The translations under genes and the position numbers were made by a program. Positions 26,048 through 36,565 of a DNA stretch of 64,000 nt are shown here, piece by piece. The DNA lies in the NCBI RefSeq assembly GCF_002214625.1, contig NZ_CP015994.1:372001-436000 (forward strand), in the 5' to 3' direction. The stretch is from Anaplasma ovis str. Haibei (GTDB lineage: Bacteria; Pseudomonadota; Alphaproteobacteria; Rickettsiales; Anaplasmataceae). The notes beneath the pieces are model-generated. The model worked only from the letters and a program-made list of their open reading frames with translations, did not search any database and was not told the DNA's origin. Numbering within the stretch: the first letter of the stretch is position 1; each line of letters opens with the position of its first letter.

Positions 26048-27415
26048 CTACAACTGGTCGTGCGATACAGCGTTTCTTGTCTCCTTGGCAGAATATAGGC
26101 ACTTATCCGCCCTATTTAGGAAGTCCTTGGCCTCCTCAGAGGGACGAAACTCTGCTACCCCGATACTGATAGTCTTGTCGAGCGCGCCTGCGCTTGTGTT
26201 GAAGGGTTCTCCAGCAACTTTTTTTCGAAGTCGCTCAGCCGCTATCACGGCTTGATCTATGCCTGTCTCTGGCAAGATAATGACAAATTCCTCGCCTCCA
26301 AATCTTGCAAGTAGGTCAGATATTCTAATGTTGTCGAAAATTCTTTTTCTAAGCTGTTGCAGGAGCTCATCCCCGACGGTATGACCAAGAGTGTCATTTA
26401 CTTGCTTGAAATGATCTACGTCTATTATCATGACAGACAGATCTTTACCCTTGTCACGTGCTTCGTTCACGATATTTTGAAAGTGCATATCGAAGTATCT
26501 TCTATTGTAACACCCTGTTAGGGGATCTGTGATCGACATTTCCGCATTATCTTCCAGGTGCATGCGCAGTGCATCCTGATATCTTTTCCTTTTGACTTGT
26601 ACGTTCGCTCTTGCGAGAAGCTCGTTGCTGTCTATAGGAGCCATGATATAGTCGCTAATGCCGATCTCAAAAGCCCTGCTCAGGATTCCAATATCGTCGC
26701 TCTCATCTAGCAGTACCAGTATGGGGGTGTAGCGCGTATTGTTGTTGCTCCTGAAGTTCGAGCAAAGCCTGAGCCCATCGCCACCAAAATTGAGGTCTAT
26801 TATGAAGAGATCATAGCTTTCCGCATTCTGGAGATTTACATCTTGTGACGGGTTGTCCAACACTGCGGTTTCCTGAAAATACTCCTGTAGCACACTGTTC
26901 ATGTGTTCTGAGCGTACTTTATCGCTATCTAGGATCATGATTTTGGCGTTGGAAATCTGGTTCGCGTAGTGCATAATGTTCCCATCCACCGAGCTCATTT
27001 CCGTGTTGGTTTTGCCTCTGAGTCTCAGCTCGTCTACGAGAATTTTGAACCTGGTGAGCGATCTGATTCTCGAAAAAAGCGCCACGTCGTTTATTGGTTT
27101 AGTCAAAAAATCGTCTGCTCCGGAGCTAATCCCATTTACGCGGTTGTCGGTGGTGTTATCCAGTGCTGTTACCATTACGACCGGTATGTAGGTTGTGGCA
27201 GGGTCGGCTCTCAGCCTCCTACAAGTCTCGTATCCGTCCATGTCTGGCATCATAACATCAAGTAATATTAAATCTGGATGCTTCTCTCTTGCCAGCTGTA
27301 TTGCCTCTTCACCACTCATTGCGGTGAGCACATTGTAGTATTCTTTGGTGAGTTTTGCCTGCAACAGCTTGACGTTAGCTATAAGGTCATCTACCACCAG
27401 TATTTTCGCTGTCAT
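26048..27415 (-). CDS. pleD: PleD-type diguanylate cyclase response regulator
   Basis: Two-component output protein of 455 residues. The first receiver domain has the acidic pair Asp9-Asp10 and the phospho-acceptor Asp53 (LLDVMMPDMDG). A second receiver-like domain (about residues 155-275) keeps FIIDLNFGGDGL. The GGDEF domain has the catalytic loop GGEEF near residue 368, preceded five residues earlier by RISD, an R-x-x-D inhibitory site, so the enzyme should make cyclic di-GMP and be product-inhibited. A ribosome binding site (aaaagg) precedes ATG 27415. Its partner kinase PleC is not in this window. This is the type of protein that makes cyclic di-GMP in Anaplasma and Ehrlichia. Confidence 0.95.
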   Translation of the reverse strand: MTAKILVVDDLIANVKLLQAKLTKEYYNVLTAMSGEEAIQLAREKHPDLILLDVMMPDMDGYETCRRLRADPATTYIPVVMVTALDNTTDNRVNGISSGADDFLTKPINDVALFSRIRSLTRFKILVDELRLRGKTNTEMSSVDGNIMHYANQISNAKIMILDSDKVRSEHMNSVLQEYFQETAVLDNPSQDVNLQNAESYDLFIIDLNFGGDGLRLCSNFRSNNNTRYTPILVLLDESDDIGILSRAFEIGISDYIMAPIDSNELLARANVQVKRKRYQDALRMHLEDNAEMSITDPLTGCYNRRYFDMHFQNIVNEARDKGKDLSVMIIDVDHFKQVNDTLGHTVGDELLQQLRKRIFDNIRISDLLARFGGEEFVIILPETGIDQAVIAAERLRKKVAGEPFNTSAGALDKTISIGVAEFRPSEEAKDFLNRADKCLYSAKETRNAVSHDQL

Positions 27416-27602
27416 TACCTTTTTCTCTATATGTTAAATGGTCGTATAACTCGGGTGATGAGAGTGCTATCAGCTGTGGTTGTTGATCAGTTGGGTATTA
27501 TGCCATATCCACACGTGCGCGCCAACTCCACAGCATGCTGGCATACCGTACACATCCGCCTTCTTTGCGGTGGTAGCACGATTAATGGCTACCAGGTGTT
27601 GA

Positions 27603-27962
27603 CTAGTTATCTTTTTTTGTTGTGGCTTGCGCAGAATCATCATCCGCGCTGCCGTGTCCTGTCCCCAAAACATCCAGTGCTTGTTTATCGCGACTATCAC
27701 ACCTTATTACATCGCTGACTTCGTAAGCCTCGTATAGAACCCCATCATCGCCCATTATGCGCTTTTTTGGAACTGCGTAGCCAGTTCCTGTGCTATTATC
27801 ACACGCTGCGCGCATGGCGTCCCACACCTCTTCCTTAATTTCTATAAACCTTCTGTAGTATGCCCCGGCGGTTTTTAGTAGTCCGGGAAGCTTTTTTGGA
27901 TCTGTAACAAGGCACCCAACTACCAGAACCAACACCATTTCTGACAGGCCCACATTAAACAT
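27603..27962 (-). CDS. tatB: Sec-independent protein translocase TatB-like
   Basis: Component of the twin-arginine export system. The 119-residue protein starts with MFNVGLSEMVLVLVVGCLV, a single hydrophobic helix at the extreme N-terminus, followed by DPKKLPGLLKTAG, an amphipathic helix with the conserved P-K-x-L-P, then a hydrophilic tail. The Glu at residue 8 is typical of TatB rather than TatA. The start overlaps the stop of gdh by 8 bases (ATGTTTAA). TatA and TatC are not in the window. Confidence 0.85.
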   Translation of the reverse strand: MFNVGLSEMVLVLVVGCLVTDPKKLPGLLKTAGAYYRRFIEIKEEVWDAMRAACDNSTGTGYAVPKKRIMGDDGVLYEAYEVSDVIRCDSRDKQALDVLGTGHGSADDDSAQATTKKDN

Positions 27963-30900
27963 GGTAATCCTTCCCTACAGTAAAGACACTTAACACCCTG
28001 ATTATCAATACTAATTTACTGAGATCCAACTGTGTAGAGTTTATATCTTCCAAAAATCTGTAGTACCCGTCCAGTTGGTTCTTGTATTGAGTGCACCAGG
28101 AATCTACATGCTCCTGCGCTACTGTATCCACGCACTTTTTCATATCCACTTTATTGAGTACCATGTGCTTTACTATGTTGCCGGTAATTATGGACTGGTA
28201 GTCGCTCAGATCATCGAGTAAATTCCTTATAGCTACACGCTGCCAGTACGGCGAAGCCGCGTCCATCTGCATTGCGAGCTCCCTTATGCGACTGAAGCTT
28301 AAAACAGACCTTAGCCTGAAGTACACCTTACCTACTGCAACTATATCTGCTCCTGTGCTCTCTGCCAGATGTATTATATCCATAGCAAAAATAGAGAACT
28401 GCAATCCGCCGATCCTCTGTGCTATTTTGGGATCCAAATTTTGTTGCGGAAGGTTGCGCCGTGCGGTGTTGTAGGATTCCAAAAACTCCCCGCACAAGAT
28501 GTTTTCCATATTTTCTTCGATAAGCAGAGTTTGCGATGACAGGCCCTCTAGCCTTTGTTCCACATCTGGAAACTTGTGCATATGTCGGAGCATCCAGAAA
28601 GTTGCCTGCCCAACGAACTTTTGCACCTCCCTGATTATTGTGACATAGTCATTAACGTCTATGGTGCCGTCGGCCCTATCAAGCTCGCTCCAAATATCTT
28701 GTAGGTTATATATTCTGGAGACTATCACATACACCCTGGCAATCGTGTCTATGGTAATACCCATGCTTTCTATGTGGCTTACGAAGACACAACCCATCCT
28801 GTTTACTATGTCGTTGGATATGCATGTGGCCAGTATTTCATGTTTCAATTTATGCTGCTTTATATACTTCTCAAACCTATTTCTTATAGATTCAGGGAAG
28901 TATGAGAGCAGATATTGAGATTCATAGACACTCGCCAGGCCGTGCTGCAGCAAGTTGGACTTCATAATTCCCCCTTTTATGAACGTCCGGGTGTATGCTA
29001 TGAGCACAGCTATCTGAGGGGCGTCAAGCCCCCTGGATTCAGAAATCATTTTCAGGACTTCATCATCGCCGGGTAGGAATTCCATGCCGCGGTCCAAGGC
29101 CTTGATCCTTTCAAGGTACTGCATTATCCTATGGTGCTGCTCTATACGCTTCTTTGCCTGAATGCACTCCAGCATCAACGTTCTGGTCTCGAGTTTGTTA
29201 TGGCGCTCCATGAGAATGCCAGGTATATCAAGAAGCATATCGTAGAGGATTTTGTTGCGCTCTTCCAAAGAGATAAATTTATCTCTGACGGCCATTTCCA
29301 GGCAGATCTTTAGATTGACTTCAAAGTCTGAGCAGATAACACCACCTGCGTTGTCTATAAAGTCAGTATTAATCCTACCGCCCTTACCGGCATATTCTAC
29401 CCTACCTAGCTGCGTACAGCCAAGGTTGCCCCCTTCTATGACCATAGAAGCGCGTAGGTCCGCCCCATTGACTCTGAGCCGATCGTTGGCCTTATCACCA
29501 ATAGTAGTGTGAGCTTCCCTGGATGATTTTACGTACGTACCTATACCGCCGTTCCAAATCATGTCTACTGGCGCTTTTAGCATCGCCCTAATCAGGGCAG
29601 TGGGGGAGATGCTGCTGTCTTTGGTATCCAGCTGGAAGCACTTCTTCATCTCCGGAGTAAGAGCAATGGATTTTGAACTGCGAAGAAAAACACCCCCGCC
29701 TTTCGATATGAGACTCGGTTTGTAATCTTGCCAAGATGACCCTGGAGTTTCAAACAACCGCTTACGTTCCGCGAAACTTTTCGCAGGGTCAGGAGAGGGA
29801 TCGACGAATATGTGTATATGATTAAAAGCCCCGAGTAGGCACATCTTGTCTGACAACAACATCCCATTACCGAACACGTCACCCGACATATCCCCTATAC
29901 CAACAGCAGTGAACGTGTCTTTTTGTATATTTTTACCCATGGTCCAGAAGTGCCGCTGAGCAGCAACCCATGCTCCCCTGGCAGTAATGCCTATTTTTTT
30001 ATGGTCAAACCCAACGGATCCTCCGGATGCAAACGCATCTCCAAGCCAGAAGTTATACTCTGCAGAAATCTGATTTGCGTGGTCAGAAAAAGACGCGGTA
30101 CCCTTGTCAGCTGCAACTACCAGGTATGGATCGTCGTCATCATACCTTACTACGCGACTGGGAGTGACACACTTGTTGTCTATTACATTGTCAGTAATGT
30201 CCAATATACCACGCAAAAAGCTCTTGTAGCACTCAATCGCGCACTCAACCGATCCTAGCTTTCTTGAGTTACCCTTCAGAACAAATCCACCTTTAGACCC
30301 AACTGGGACGATCACAGAGTTCTTCGTCATCTGTGCCTTCATCAGCCCTAGGACCTCAGTGCGGAAATCTTCAGTTCTGTCGGACCATCTTATGCCGCCT
30401 CGTGCCACCTTTCCACCGCGTAGGTGTATACCCTCGAACGTATTTGAGTAAACATATATTTCCCTGAAGGGAAGGGGGCGAGGAATATCTGGTACTGCAC
30501 CAGAGTCTAGCTTTAGCGAGAGATAATTTCTGCCATCCTGGTAGTAGTTTGTGCGCAAGACCGCTAATATTAGGTTATATATGCACTTCAGTATGTAGTC
30601 GTGAACTATGTCTGATACTTGCGTAAACAATGCGTCAATTGATTTGCGTACGCCCGCCACCTTTGCATCTCTGTCACCAGATATATCTGGGTCAAATCTA
30701 GCCTCGAATAACCGAACGAACAAATTGACCATGTCAGAATGCTTCCTGACAACCTTTTGAATGTATGCCTGGCTGTAGTTGAATGAGATTTGCTTTAAGT
30801 ACCTGCTCAGTGTCCTTACGAGTAAAACTTCTTTCCACCCCAAGTTTGCTAGGATCACCAAGCTGTTGAAGTAGTCATTCTCAGTTTCTCCGGAAAACAC

Positions 30901-32760
30901 CTTTTTCAGCGTTGTTTCAAATTGGCTCTTTACGTTATGATGGTCAAAAGACTTGCTCGTGTTTGCGAGTACAAAGTGGTGTAAACGCACACACTTCTCC
31001 CGCACCGTGATATCGTAACTGTGGTGCTGTAGCATCCTTGCACCCATCTTCTTTACGACATCCAAAACCTTCAATAAACGCAGATCTCCATCCAGCAGTA
31101 CGTATATTTTCAGCTGATAGTAGTTGCAGTTTTCTAATAGGTAGAGATCTACCTCGCCCTCACCCGTGGGGTTTTCCAATACTTTATGAATTTTCAAGAT
31201 GTCATGGCGCGCATTTTCTGGGGAAAAATGCTCCTGATAGCTAGTTGGGAAAGCGCTGACGTACTCGGAAAAATCACCATCGAGTCTCTGAGACACCACC
31301 TGCTGCAGCCTGTCTTCCCACCGCTTTGTGGATTCCACTACCATCTTCTCAACTTCCTGTGCCGATATAGCGCAGGAAGCCGCATCGTTGGTTTTGATTG
31401 TAAATTGTAGTCTTACCAAATCAGACTCGTCATACATGTTATAGTGCTGGCCAACAACTTTACCGCCCAGGGCACTTTCCAGCACGGCAGCTATGCGGTC
31501 TGCTAACTCTGTACTAGCTAGGTTCTTTGGTATGAAGATAATGCACCAAATGAAGCCGTTTATCGCGTCTTTCAGCATGAACAGCCGGACTTTTGGGCTG
31601 CTGGAGAGGAAAAGTATCCCCATTGAGATCTGGAACAGGTCTTCCTCAGAAAAGCGGAAAAGCTCCTCTCTAGAGAACTTCTGCATAATGGCCATCAACG
31701 CTTTTCCATTGTGCCCAGTCTTCAAAAAGCCGGATCTTTCTTTTACAAGCTCGACCTTTTTTCTTATCACCGGTATGTGGCATGCGCTCTGAAATTCAAC
31801 TGAAGAGGTGAAAAACCCGTAGAAACACTTTTCCTGTTCTATATTTCCCGCCTTATCGAATGTGCGCAGGCCTATGCAGATCATATATCCGTACCTGTGC
31901 ACGTGGGAAACGCAATTTGATTGCACGACGTACAGTGGCTCTTTACTTTGCGCCTGGCAACTTAAAGATTTCTGGGCTTGCGTTCCTATCCTTTGTAATC
32001 CCAAGCTGCGCTTCGGATCCAGGACTAGCTCCCCCGACTTTGACTTTGTATACTCACTGTACCCAAGGAACACAAAACTGTCCCCGCGTAACCATTCCAG
32101 GAAACGGCAAATCTCCTCACGCGATGGGTCCCCTCTCATACTCGACAGCAGTTCGTCCACTCGGCTAAGCATCGGTTGCCAATCGCCAACGCAGCACACA
32201 ACCGAGTGCAGGGCTTGTTCAACTTCCATCTTAAGCTTGCTTTGCAGTGCCTCACTTGCAGGCCCCACTACAAAATATGCTACAGACTCGCAAGCGCGAT
32301 CATCGGTGCAGGATGTAGATAGAGCGTCAACGCCTACAATCCTGCCGCCTTCCCTTTTCAGAAGCAAAACCGCGTTTGTGTAGTGATATATCGGTAGATT
32401 ATGCTTCTTTAGCGCTATGATTACGGAGTCTATTATAAACGGCAAATTATCATTGGCCGTTTCCACTATTGTGAAGGATTTTTCCGGGCACCCCGGGCGC
32501 TCTACCGTGAATACACGCACCATGCTCTCTTTGGGCTTCCTGTTGCCGATGAAATTGTACAGATCCTCCGCAATGTTTAGCAGAAACTGGCTCGTCAATT
32601 CTACATCTGTACTGTAAGAGAAGTTGTAAAACTTCTCTATAAAGCTCTTGAGCAGGCCATACTCATTAGTTTGTGATGGGAACTTTTCCCGTAGGGCGTT
32701 CAACACAGAGGCGACCACGTGCCCTCCGAAACCACAAGCACTATCTTCTGGGATGCGCAT
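27955..32760 (-). CDS. gdh: NAD-specific glutamate dehydrogenase, large type
   Basis: Oxidative deamination of glutamate to 2-oxoglutarate, feeding the TCA cycle. At 1601 residues it is the large-type (about 180-kDa) enzyme, unrelated in length to the common 450-residue form. The N-terminal half has ACT-like regions; the catalytic part has RGGKVARGGIRWSDR, KNSVIVPVGSKGGFVLKG with catalytic lysines, VAADKGTASFSDHAN, FWLGDAFASGGSVGFDHKK, GIGDMSGDVFGNGMLLS and GGIGTYVKSS. No frame breaks were seen. It is the likely entry point for host glutamate or proline-derived carbon. Confidence 0.96.
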   Translation of the reverse strand: MRIPEDSACGFGGHVVASVLNALREKFPSQTNEYGLLKSFIEKFYNFSYSTDVELTSQFLLNIAEDLYNFIGNRKPKESMVRVFTVERPGCPEKSFTIVETANDNLPFIIDSVIIALKKHNLPIYHYTNAVLLLKREGGRIVGVDALSTSCTDDRACESVAYFVVGPASEALQSKLKMEVEQALHSVVCCVGDWQPMLSRVDELLSSMRGDPSREEICRFLEWLRGDSFVFLGYSEYTKSKSGELVLDPKRSLGLQRIGTQAQKSLSCQAQSKEPLYVVQSNCVSHVHRYGYMICIGLRTFDKAGNIEQEKCFYGFFTSSVEFQSACHIPVIRKKVELVKERSGFLKTGHNGKALMAIMQKFSREELFRFSEEDLFQISMGILFLSSSPKVRLFMLKDAINGFIWCIIFIPKNLASTELADRIAAVLESALGGKVVGQHYNMYDESDLVRLQFTIKTNDAASCAISAQEVEKMVVESTKRWEDRLQQVVSQRLDGDFSEYVSAFPTSYQEHFSPENARHDILKIHKVLENPTGEGEVDLYLLENCNYYQLKIYVLLDGDLRLLKVLDVVKKMGARMLQHHSYDITVREKCVRLHHFVLANTSKSFDHHNVKSQFETTLKKVFSGETENDYFNSLVILANLGWKEVLLVRTLSRYLKQISFNYSQAYIQKVVRKHSDMVNLFVRLFEARFDPDISGDRDAKVAGVRKSIDALFTQVSDIVHDYILKCIYNLILAVLRTNYYQDGRNYLSLKLDSGAVPDIPRPLPFREIYVYSNTFEGIHLRGGKVARGGIRWSDRTEDFRTEVLGLMKAQMTKNSVIVPVGSKGGFVLKGNSRKLGSVECAIECYKSFLRGILDITDNVIDNKCVTPSRVVRYDDDDPYLVVAADKGTASFSDHANQISAEYNFWLGDAFASGGSVGFDHKKIGITARGAWVAAQRHFWTMGKNIQKDTFTAVGIGDMSGDVFGNGMLLSDKMCLLGAFNHIHIFVDPSPDPAKSFAERKRLFETPGSSWQDYKPSLISKGGGVFLRSSKSIALTPEMKKCFQLDTKDSSISPTALIRAMLKAPVDMIWNGGIGTYVKSSREAHTTIGDKANDRLRVNGADLRASMVIEGGNLGCTQLGRVEYAGKGGRINTDFIDNAGGVICSDFEVNLKICLEMAVRDKFISLEERNKILYDMLLDIPGILMERHNKLETRTLMLECIQAKKRIEQHHRIMQYLERIKALDRGMEFLPGDDEVLKMISESRGLDAPQIAVLIAYTRTFIKGGIMKSNLLQHGLASVYESQYLLSYFPESIRNRFEKYIKQHKLKHEILATCISNDIVNRMGCVFVSHIESMGITIDTIARVYVIVSRIYNLQDIWSELDRADGTIDVNDYVTIIREVQKFVGQATFWMLRHMHKFPDVEQRLEGLSSQTLLIEENMENILCGEFLESYNTARRNLPQQNLDPKIAQRIGGLQFSIFAMDIIHLAESTGADIVAVGKVYFRLRSVLSFSRIRELAMQMDAASPYWQRVAIRNLLDDLSDYQSIITGNIVKHMVLNKVDMKKCVDTVAQEHVDSWCTQYKNQLDGYYRFLEDINSTQLDLSKLVLIIRVLSVFTVGKDYHV

Positions 32761-33311
32761 TACTTCACAACGTATCTTAGGAACAAAAATGTATACACAA
32801 CCTACTGGGGGCTAGAGTAGCATATCCTATACCGATTAAAACACAATTAATTCACCAAACTTAAGCACATGTGCTCTTTGAATACATGGTAACCATATAA
32901 CCAGCTATCGTACACAGTAATGTTGTATTACGAGTTTGTCATTTTCAAAATGCTGGGCTTTGTTGTAACTCAGAGAATGTTTTAGTACGCATGTACCGAA
33001 TATTTTCACGTACTGCTCCTGGAGTTGTGCTACACGTGGCAATAATTATGCGGGTTGTGCCAGTATATATGGTAACTGAGGTATATTTCGGAAAAAGTGT
33101 TGTAAACAATCCGTTATGATATGTCACACATGTGTTCTGCTTGCCTGGGTTTTTATGTGCAGCACAGCACCCCCCGGTATACACTGAAACTCCTAGGTGC
33201 AAGTGCGTACAATGCGCTTGCCGTGTTTGCTGACGTGCATTTTTCCTGTACACGGTTTTGTTATTGTGGTATCGAACACCGCAGGCTCGTGATTTTGTTG
33301 TGGATGTGGTT
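32761..33311. promoter_or_regulatory. Divergent intergenic region between gdh and the exoD-like gene
   Basis: About 550 AT-rich bases that must hold promoters for both directions. A perfect 12-bp palindrome (agcacatgtgct) lies at 32864-32875, about 105 bases upstream of gdh, and could be an operator. No RNA gene was recognised and no promoter pair was clear. Confidence 0.35.
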
Positions 33312-33941
33312 ATGGCCGCGCGCAGGGGTGGGAAAGCCGTTTCTGATTTACTGGAAGAGGTGAGCGTACAAGGAGACGCTGATAGAGTTACCCTGTATGA
33401 GCTAAAAATGACCCTCCGTGACAGGGGCTTTGGTGTACTCATGCTCTTGTTTGCCCTACCGCTTTCTATACCGATTCCCGTGCCTCCTGGCTACACTACC
33501 GTATTGTCTATCCCGCTGCTGCTATTCTCGGCCCAAATGCTTATGGGTTTTTCCACTCCGTGGCTACCTGCTTTTTTGGAGAAAAGGTCGTTCAAGCGGG
33601 AGTTTTTAGCAACCGTAATTGAGAGAACATCTCCAATACTAAAGGGAATGGAACGGTGGAGTAAGCCCAGAATGTTTGTGATGTTCAATGATGTAGGAGA
33701 GAAGGCCGTGGCTCTGATTTGCCTTTTGTGTGCCATTTCCATTGCAATTCCCCTACCTCTGACGAACTTCATTCCTGCTGGGGGAGTGTCCGCTATGGCG
33801 CTCGGCATGCTGAATCGAGACGGTGTGCTGGTCATTTTAGGCGTATTGGTAGGGTTTTTTGGGCTTCTTGTTACTACAGTTGTGCTCATAGCGGGGCCCA
33901 AGCTTGTAATTGAAATGTTTTCTTTTCTGTTCAAGTCTTGA
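33312..33941 (+). CDS. ExoD family membrane protein
   Basis: About 209 residues. The protein matches the exopolysaccharide-synthesis ExoD family in pattern: an N-terminal soluble part (SDLLEEVSVQGDADRVTLYELKMTLRDRGFGVLMLLFALP), then IPIPVPPGYTTVLSIPLLLFSAQMLMG, and later hydrophobic helices. In rhizobia exoD mutants are affected in polysaccharide and alkaline tolerance; the biochemical role is unknown, and this bacterium has no evident exopolysaccharide genes nearby. The frame opens at 33258; ATG 33312 is a reasonable start. The cysS start follows 2 bases after its stop. Confidence 0.82.
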   Translation: MAARRGGKAVSDLLEEVSVQGDADRVTLYELKMTLRDRGFGVLMLLFALPLSIPIPVPPGYTTVLSIPLLLFSAQMLMGFSTPWLPAFLEKRSFKREFLATVIERTSPILKGMERWSKPRMFVMFNDVGEKAVALICLLCAISIAIPLPLTNFIPAGGVSAMALGMLNRDGVLVILGVLVGFFGLLVTTVVLIAGPKLVIEMFSFLFKS

Positions 33942-33943
33942 GT

Positions 33944-35344
33944 ATGAAACTTCATGACACTCTGTGTGCTGCGAAGAGGGTTTTTTCGCCAAAAAATAGC
34001 GAGCGCGTAGGTGTGTATGTTTGCGGTCCTACCGTCTATGATTTAGCACATATAGGCAACGCGCGATCCGTAGTTGTTTATGACGTTTTATTCAGGCTGC
34101 TAAAGGCGTTATACCCCGAGGTTGTGTACGTTAGGAATATCACAGACGTGGATGACAAAATCATAAATGCGGCGGAATCTGAAAACAAAAGTGTTACAGC
34201 ATTAACTACACACTACACCAAGCTGTTTCATGAAGATGTTGAGGCGCTTAACTGCCTGCCTCCAACCTTTGAACCGAGGGCGACCGAAGAAATTGAGACT
34301 ATGCTGCATATAATCGACAGATTAATCAAGGCAGGGCACGCCTATGTTCTGGGTGGCACGGTATATTTTAGTATAGAGTCCTATAAACATTATGGGGCGC
34401 TGTCTGGCAGAAAATTGGGTGATATGATATCCGGCAGCAGAGTGGAAGTTGTTGCTGAGAAACTGCACCCTGGGGATTTTGTCCTTTGGAAACCGGCAAC
34501 TGATCTGGATATGAAGCTTGGGGCGTGCTGGCCTAGTCCTTGGGGCGTTGGACGACCGGGATGGCATGTGGAGTGCTCTGCTATGAGCTATCGCTATCTA
34601 GGTGAGAGCTTCGATATTCACGGAGGTGGTGCAGATTTGATGTTTCCGCATCATGAAAACGAAATATCCCAAAGCTGTTGCGCCTTTCCCGGCAGTGAGT
34701 ATGCGAGGTACTGGGTGCACAATGGGTTTTTGACGGTCAACGGTGGCGAGAAAATGAGTAAATCTCTGGGCAATGTTATTACTGTTAGGGGTTTGCTTGG
34801 CAACGGAGTTGATGGAGAGGTGATTCGGTATGTGTTTCTGAGTACCCACTACCGCAAGCCACTTGATTGGGGGGACAAGGCCGTACTTGATGCTAAAGAG
34901 GCGCTGAACAAAATATATCGTTCTTGCGAGGAGTTTTCCGCGCAATTGTTGAACACAGGTCTAGAAGATGTGAATGTGCACAACCCCGTTATGTCGTCAT
35001 TGCAAGACGATATGAATACACCGGCAGCAATTGCTGCATTACATGAGTTGGTGAAGGAGATAAATAAGACCAGTAACGCTGGGGAGAAGCTGCGGTTGGC
35101 AAGGGTGCTGAACAAGAGTGCCATGCTGATGGGTATGTTCCGCAATTTTCCGGAAAGAAAGCTCTCTAACATCCGAAGTTTGGTTGATGAGGATGAAATC
35201 AATAGGCTAATCGAAAAAAGAGCAGAGGCCAAAGGGCGTGGGGATTTCGAGCTGGCGGATGAGATCAGAAAGAGTTTATCAGATATGGGTATAGGCATCT
35301 CCGACGGGAAAGATGGCGCAACGCGTTGGCATAGAAAAAACTAG
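33944..35344 (+). CDS. cysS: Cysteinyl-tRNA synthetase
   Basis: Class I synthetase charging tRNA-Cys. About 466 residues with CGPTVYDLAHIGNAR (HIGN version of HIGH plus a zinc Cys), RPGWHVECSAMS (zinc Cys), HHENEISQS (zinc His/Glu), and GGEKMSKSLGN. The start is ATG 33944; a TTG at 33938 in frame overlaps the exoD stop and is less likely. The C-terminal anticodon-binding domain is complete. Confidence 0.97.
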   Translation: MKLHDTLCAAKRVFSPKNSERVGVYVCGPTVYDLAHIGNARSVVVYDVLFRLLKALYPEVVYVRNITDVDDKIINAAESENKSVTALTTHYTKLFHEDVEALNCLPPTFEPRATEEIETMLHIIDRLIKAGHAYVLGGTVYFSIESYKHYGALSGRKLGDMISGSRVEVVAEKLHPGDFVLWKPATDLDMKLGACWPSPWGVGRPGWHVECSAMSYRYLGESFDIHGGGADLMFPHHENEISQSCCAFPGSEYARYWVHNGFLTVNGGEKMSKSLGNVITVRGLLGNGVDGEVIRYVFLSTHYRKPLDWGDKAVLDAKEALNKIYRSCEEFSAQLLNTGLEDVNVHNPVMSSLQDDMNTPAAIAALHELVKEINKTSNAGEKLRLARVLNKSAMLMGMFRNFPERKLSNIRSLVDEDEINRLIEKRAEAKGRGDFELADEIRKSLSDMGIGISDGKDGATRWHRKN

Positions 35345-35590
35345 CTCGTCACCTATGCGACCAGTGTTTTGTGCAGGTACTCCGTGCAGAAATTTGTGTT
35401 GCTATTGCAGTGCTTTCGTCAATTTGTGTAACCTTCTGACAATGCGGTAATATATCCGACCATAGCACTTCTGCAAGTGGTATTAATTTGGTGCGTAGAT
35501 GCGTGTTGCCACGAAAAAAGAGGTGGTTAGTGATTGACAATTTTTGAGTTATTTGTAAGTTTGAGCCGTGGGTATTTTCGGGGGGAGGAC

Positions 35591-36565
35591 ATGTCTTTGT
35601 TGGATGCCAGGCCGGTATATAAACCCTTCTACTACCCGTGGGCGTATGACGCTTGGTTATGCCAGCAGAGGATCCATTGGATACCTGAGGAGGTGCCTCT
35701 TGCGGACGATGTTCAGGATTGGAAAACTAAGCTATCTGCGCAAGAGAAGAATCTCCTAGTGCAGATTTTCCGCTTCTTTACCCAGGCGGATATAGAGGTG
35801 AATAACTGCTATATGAAGCACTATTCGAACATCTTCAAGCCTACGGAAATTTGCATGATGCTCTCGGCTTTTTCCAACATGGAGACTGTGCATATAGCAG
35901 CGTACTCATATTTGTTGGACACCATAGGGATGCCCGAGGTCGAATACCAGGCATTCTTGAAGTTTGAGGTGATGAAGAAAAAGTACGACTACATGCAGAG
36001 GTTTGAGGAATCCAGGAAGGGTGATAAAAGGCATGTAGCGAAGACATTGGCCGTATTTGGCGCTTTCACCGAGGGCCTACAGCTTTTTGCCTCGTTTGCG
36101 ATTTTGCTGAATTTCCAGCGTTTTGGTAAGATGAAGGGAATGGGGCAGATTATAGCCTGGTCCGCCAGGGATGAGACGCTGCATACTGAGTCCATCATTA
36201 GGTTGTTTAACACCTTCATCCACGAAAACCAGGAGATATGGGATGAGAGTTTACAGGAGGAGCTCTATGGTGCCTGCCGGGTTATTGTTTCGCTCGAAGA
36301 TGAATTCATCGACCTTGCATTCGCTTTGGGAGATGTTGAAGGGCTTTCTGCGGCTGAGGTTAAGCGGTACATACGCTACATAGCGAACAGAAGGCTAAAG
36401 CAGCTTAATCTGGAGCCCATATATGGCGATAATGTCAACCCTCTGCCGTGGCTTGATGAGATTCTTAATGGGGTTGAGCACACAAACTTTTTCGAGAATC
36501 GGGTTACGGAATATTCACGTGCTGCAACGGAAGGCACCTGGGATGAGGCGTTTGAGGATGGGTAG
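35591..36565 (+). CDS. nrdB: Ribonucleotide reductase small (beta) subunit
   Basis: Holds the di-iron centre and tyrosyl radical for making deoxyribonucleotides. 324 residues from ATG 35591, which has a near-perfect ribosome binding site (ggggagg). The expected ligands are visible: Asp67 (FTQADIEV), Glu98 and His101 (NMETVH), Glu161 (FTEG), and Glu195 and His198 (RDETLH). Tyr105 lies four residues after His101, the position of the radical tyrosine in class Ia enzymes, so this is not a Phe-substituted class Ic form. The large subunit nrdA is not in the window. The next gene overlaps by 8 bases. Confidence 0.96.
   Translation: MSLLDARPVYKPFYYPWAYDAWLCQQRIHWIPEEVPLADDVQDWKTKLSAQEKNLLVQIFRFFTQADIEVNNCYMKHYSNIFKPTEICMMLSAFSNMETVHIAAYSYLLDTIGMPEVEYQAFLKFEVMKKKYDYMQRFEESRKGDKRHVAKTLAVFGAFTEGLQLFASFAILLNFQRFGKMKGMGQIIAWSARDETLHTESIIRLFNTFIHENQEIWDESLQEELYGACRVIVSLEDEFIDLAFALGDVEGLSAAEVKRYIRYIANRRLKQLNLEPIYGDNVNPLPWLDEILNGVEHTNFFENRVTEYSRAATEGTWDEAFEDG

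Noticed and set aside
25756..26169. Plus-strand open frame of 137 residues across the 82-bp repeats
   Set aside because: It is built from the repeats in two different frames of the unit and runs into pleD on the other strand; no family features.
31860..32383. Plus-strand open frames antisense to gdh
   Set aside because: They mirror the codons of gdh, whose own frame is continuous with clear family motifs.
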